NCBI GenBank assembly: GCA_021157555.1
Contig: JAGGWL010000259.1
Coordinates: 1-6,405 of the forward strand
Source of the DNA: Deltaproteobacteria bacterium
Lineage (GTDB): Bacteria > Desulfobacterota > Desulfobacteria > Desulfobacterales > BuS5
Reading direction: 5' to 3'
Length of the DNA stretch: 6,405 nucleotides
Part shown: positions 5,925 to 6,405 of the stretch, piece after piece
How the letters are laid out: every line of letters starts with the position of its first letter
Numbering within the stretch: the first letter of the stretch is position 1
Translations under genes and position numbers: made by a program
The notes under the pieces: generated by a model
What the model was told of the DNA's origin: nothing
Database searches by the model: none
Seen by the model: the letters and a program-made list of their open reading frames with translations, nothing else

Positions 5925-6405
5925 ATGAAAGAAATGATAAGAATGGTTGTAGTCCTTACGGTTTTAAGTGCTTTTTCAGGAGGTCTGCTGGCCGCTGTTC
6001 GCAACGGAACCAGGGAAACAATTGAGAATCAGGAGCTGACATTTGTGAAGGGCCCGGCTATAGAAAAAATTTTTGCTGGTGCTTCTAATGATCCGATTGA
6101 GGATCGTTTTAAAATAAAAGATGGCGATATTGAAAGGACTTTTTTTGTCGGGGTCTTTGACGGAAAACCTTCTACAGTTGTTTTTGAGGTTTCAGGTAAA
6201 GGCTTTGCCGATGCCTTTGGACTTATGGTTGGAATAAATGTAGAAACCGACAAATTATCCTCCATCTGCCTTACAACCAATAAAGAAACTCCCGGCCTGG
6301 GCGCAAAGGCCAAGAGTGATCCCTCGTTTGCGGCACAATTTCATGGGGTCTCTACGGAAAAAGAGATAAAAGTCACAAACGATGGAGGGGCGATAAACGC
6401 TATCA
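5925..6405 (+). CDS. rnfG: Rnf electron transport complex subunit G (FMN-binding), 3' end cut by window
   Basis: The frame starts at ATG 5925, one base after the rnfD stop, with AAAGG at 5911-5915 as ribosome-binding site, and stays open to the window end (160 full codons). Residues 5-24 form one N-terminal membrane segment, after which the protein should lie outside the cytoplasmic membrane. The FMN-binding domain shows GFADAFGLMVGINVETDKL (93-111) and the conserved ETPGLGAKA (121-129), then FAAQFHG (135-141). The last residues, INAI, correspond to the IDAI that normally precedes the SGATxTS motif where FMN is attached through a phosphoester to Thr, so the decisive motif falls just outside the window. 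RnfG relays electrons within the complex. Gene order C-D-G predicts rnfE, rnfA and rnfB downstream. Confidence 0.93.
   Translation, partial: MKEMIRMVVVLTVLSAFSGGLLAAVRNGTRETIENQELTFVKGPAIEKIFAGASNDPIEDRFKIKDGDIERTFFVGVFDGKPSTVVFEVSGKGFADAFGLMVGINVETDKLSSICLTTNKETPGLGAKAKSDPSFAAQFHGVSTEKEIKVTNDGGAINAI

Overview
The window looks like the chromosome of an anaerobic, sulfate-reducing-type deltaproteobacterium (Desulfobacterales-like). The main reasons are a small tetraheme class III-type cytochrome c placed directly upstream of an rnf operon, a B12-type radical SAM protein of a kind common in these genomes, a Gram-negative outer-membrane protein, and an AT-leaning base composition with frequent A and T runs. 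The lineage is inferred from gene content and was not tested by any search.

Layout. Positions 1-303 hold the C-terminal part of ispD (MEP isoprenoid pathway) on the + strand, with its reading frame broken near position 38-52. Positions 336-1205 (- strand, convergent with ispD) encode an exported outer-membrane beta-barrel of the Phenol_MetA_deg/transporter-like type. A divergent 89-bp AT-rich spacer separates it from a 578-residue radical SAM protein (1295-3031, + strand) that appears to start with TTG. After a 205-bp AT-rich spacer comes a co-directional cluster: tetraheme cytochrome c (3237-3617), rnfC (3677-4960), rnfD (4961-5923) and the first 160 codons of rnfG (5925 to the window end). 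rnfC/rnfD abut with no gap and rnfD/rnfG are one base apart, so these three are surely one operon. The cytochrome lies 59 bp upstream and is probably part of it.

How the genes work together. Rnf is an ion-translocating membrane oxidoreductase that classically moves electrons between ferredoxin (RnfB) and NAD (RnfC) through FMN-bearing RnfD and RnfG. Here RnfC keeps both C-terminal [4Fe-4S] clusters but has lost the glycine-rich GGAxFPT-like stretch and the GAECEP stretch of the NADH/FMN module. RnfD has Tyr-Pro-Leu where the SGATPL covalent-FMN motif is expected. Together with the exported tetraheme cytochrome, this suggests a Rnf variant that exchanges electrons with a periplasmic cytochrome c pool instead of, or as well as, NAD. 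That is the most interesting reading of the window; it is inference, and it may be a property of a whole lineage rather than of this organism.

Secondary observations are a 19-nt GGGGA-centred motif repeated three times exactly at gene boundaries, the disrupted ispD, an ambiguous start for the cytochrome with a stronger out-of-frame SD-ATG pair just upstream, and a small dyad over the radical SAM start codon. No tRNA, rRNA, CRISPR array or insertion sequence was recognised.
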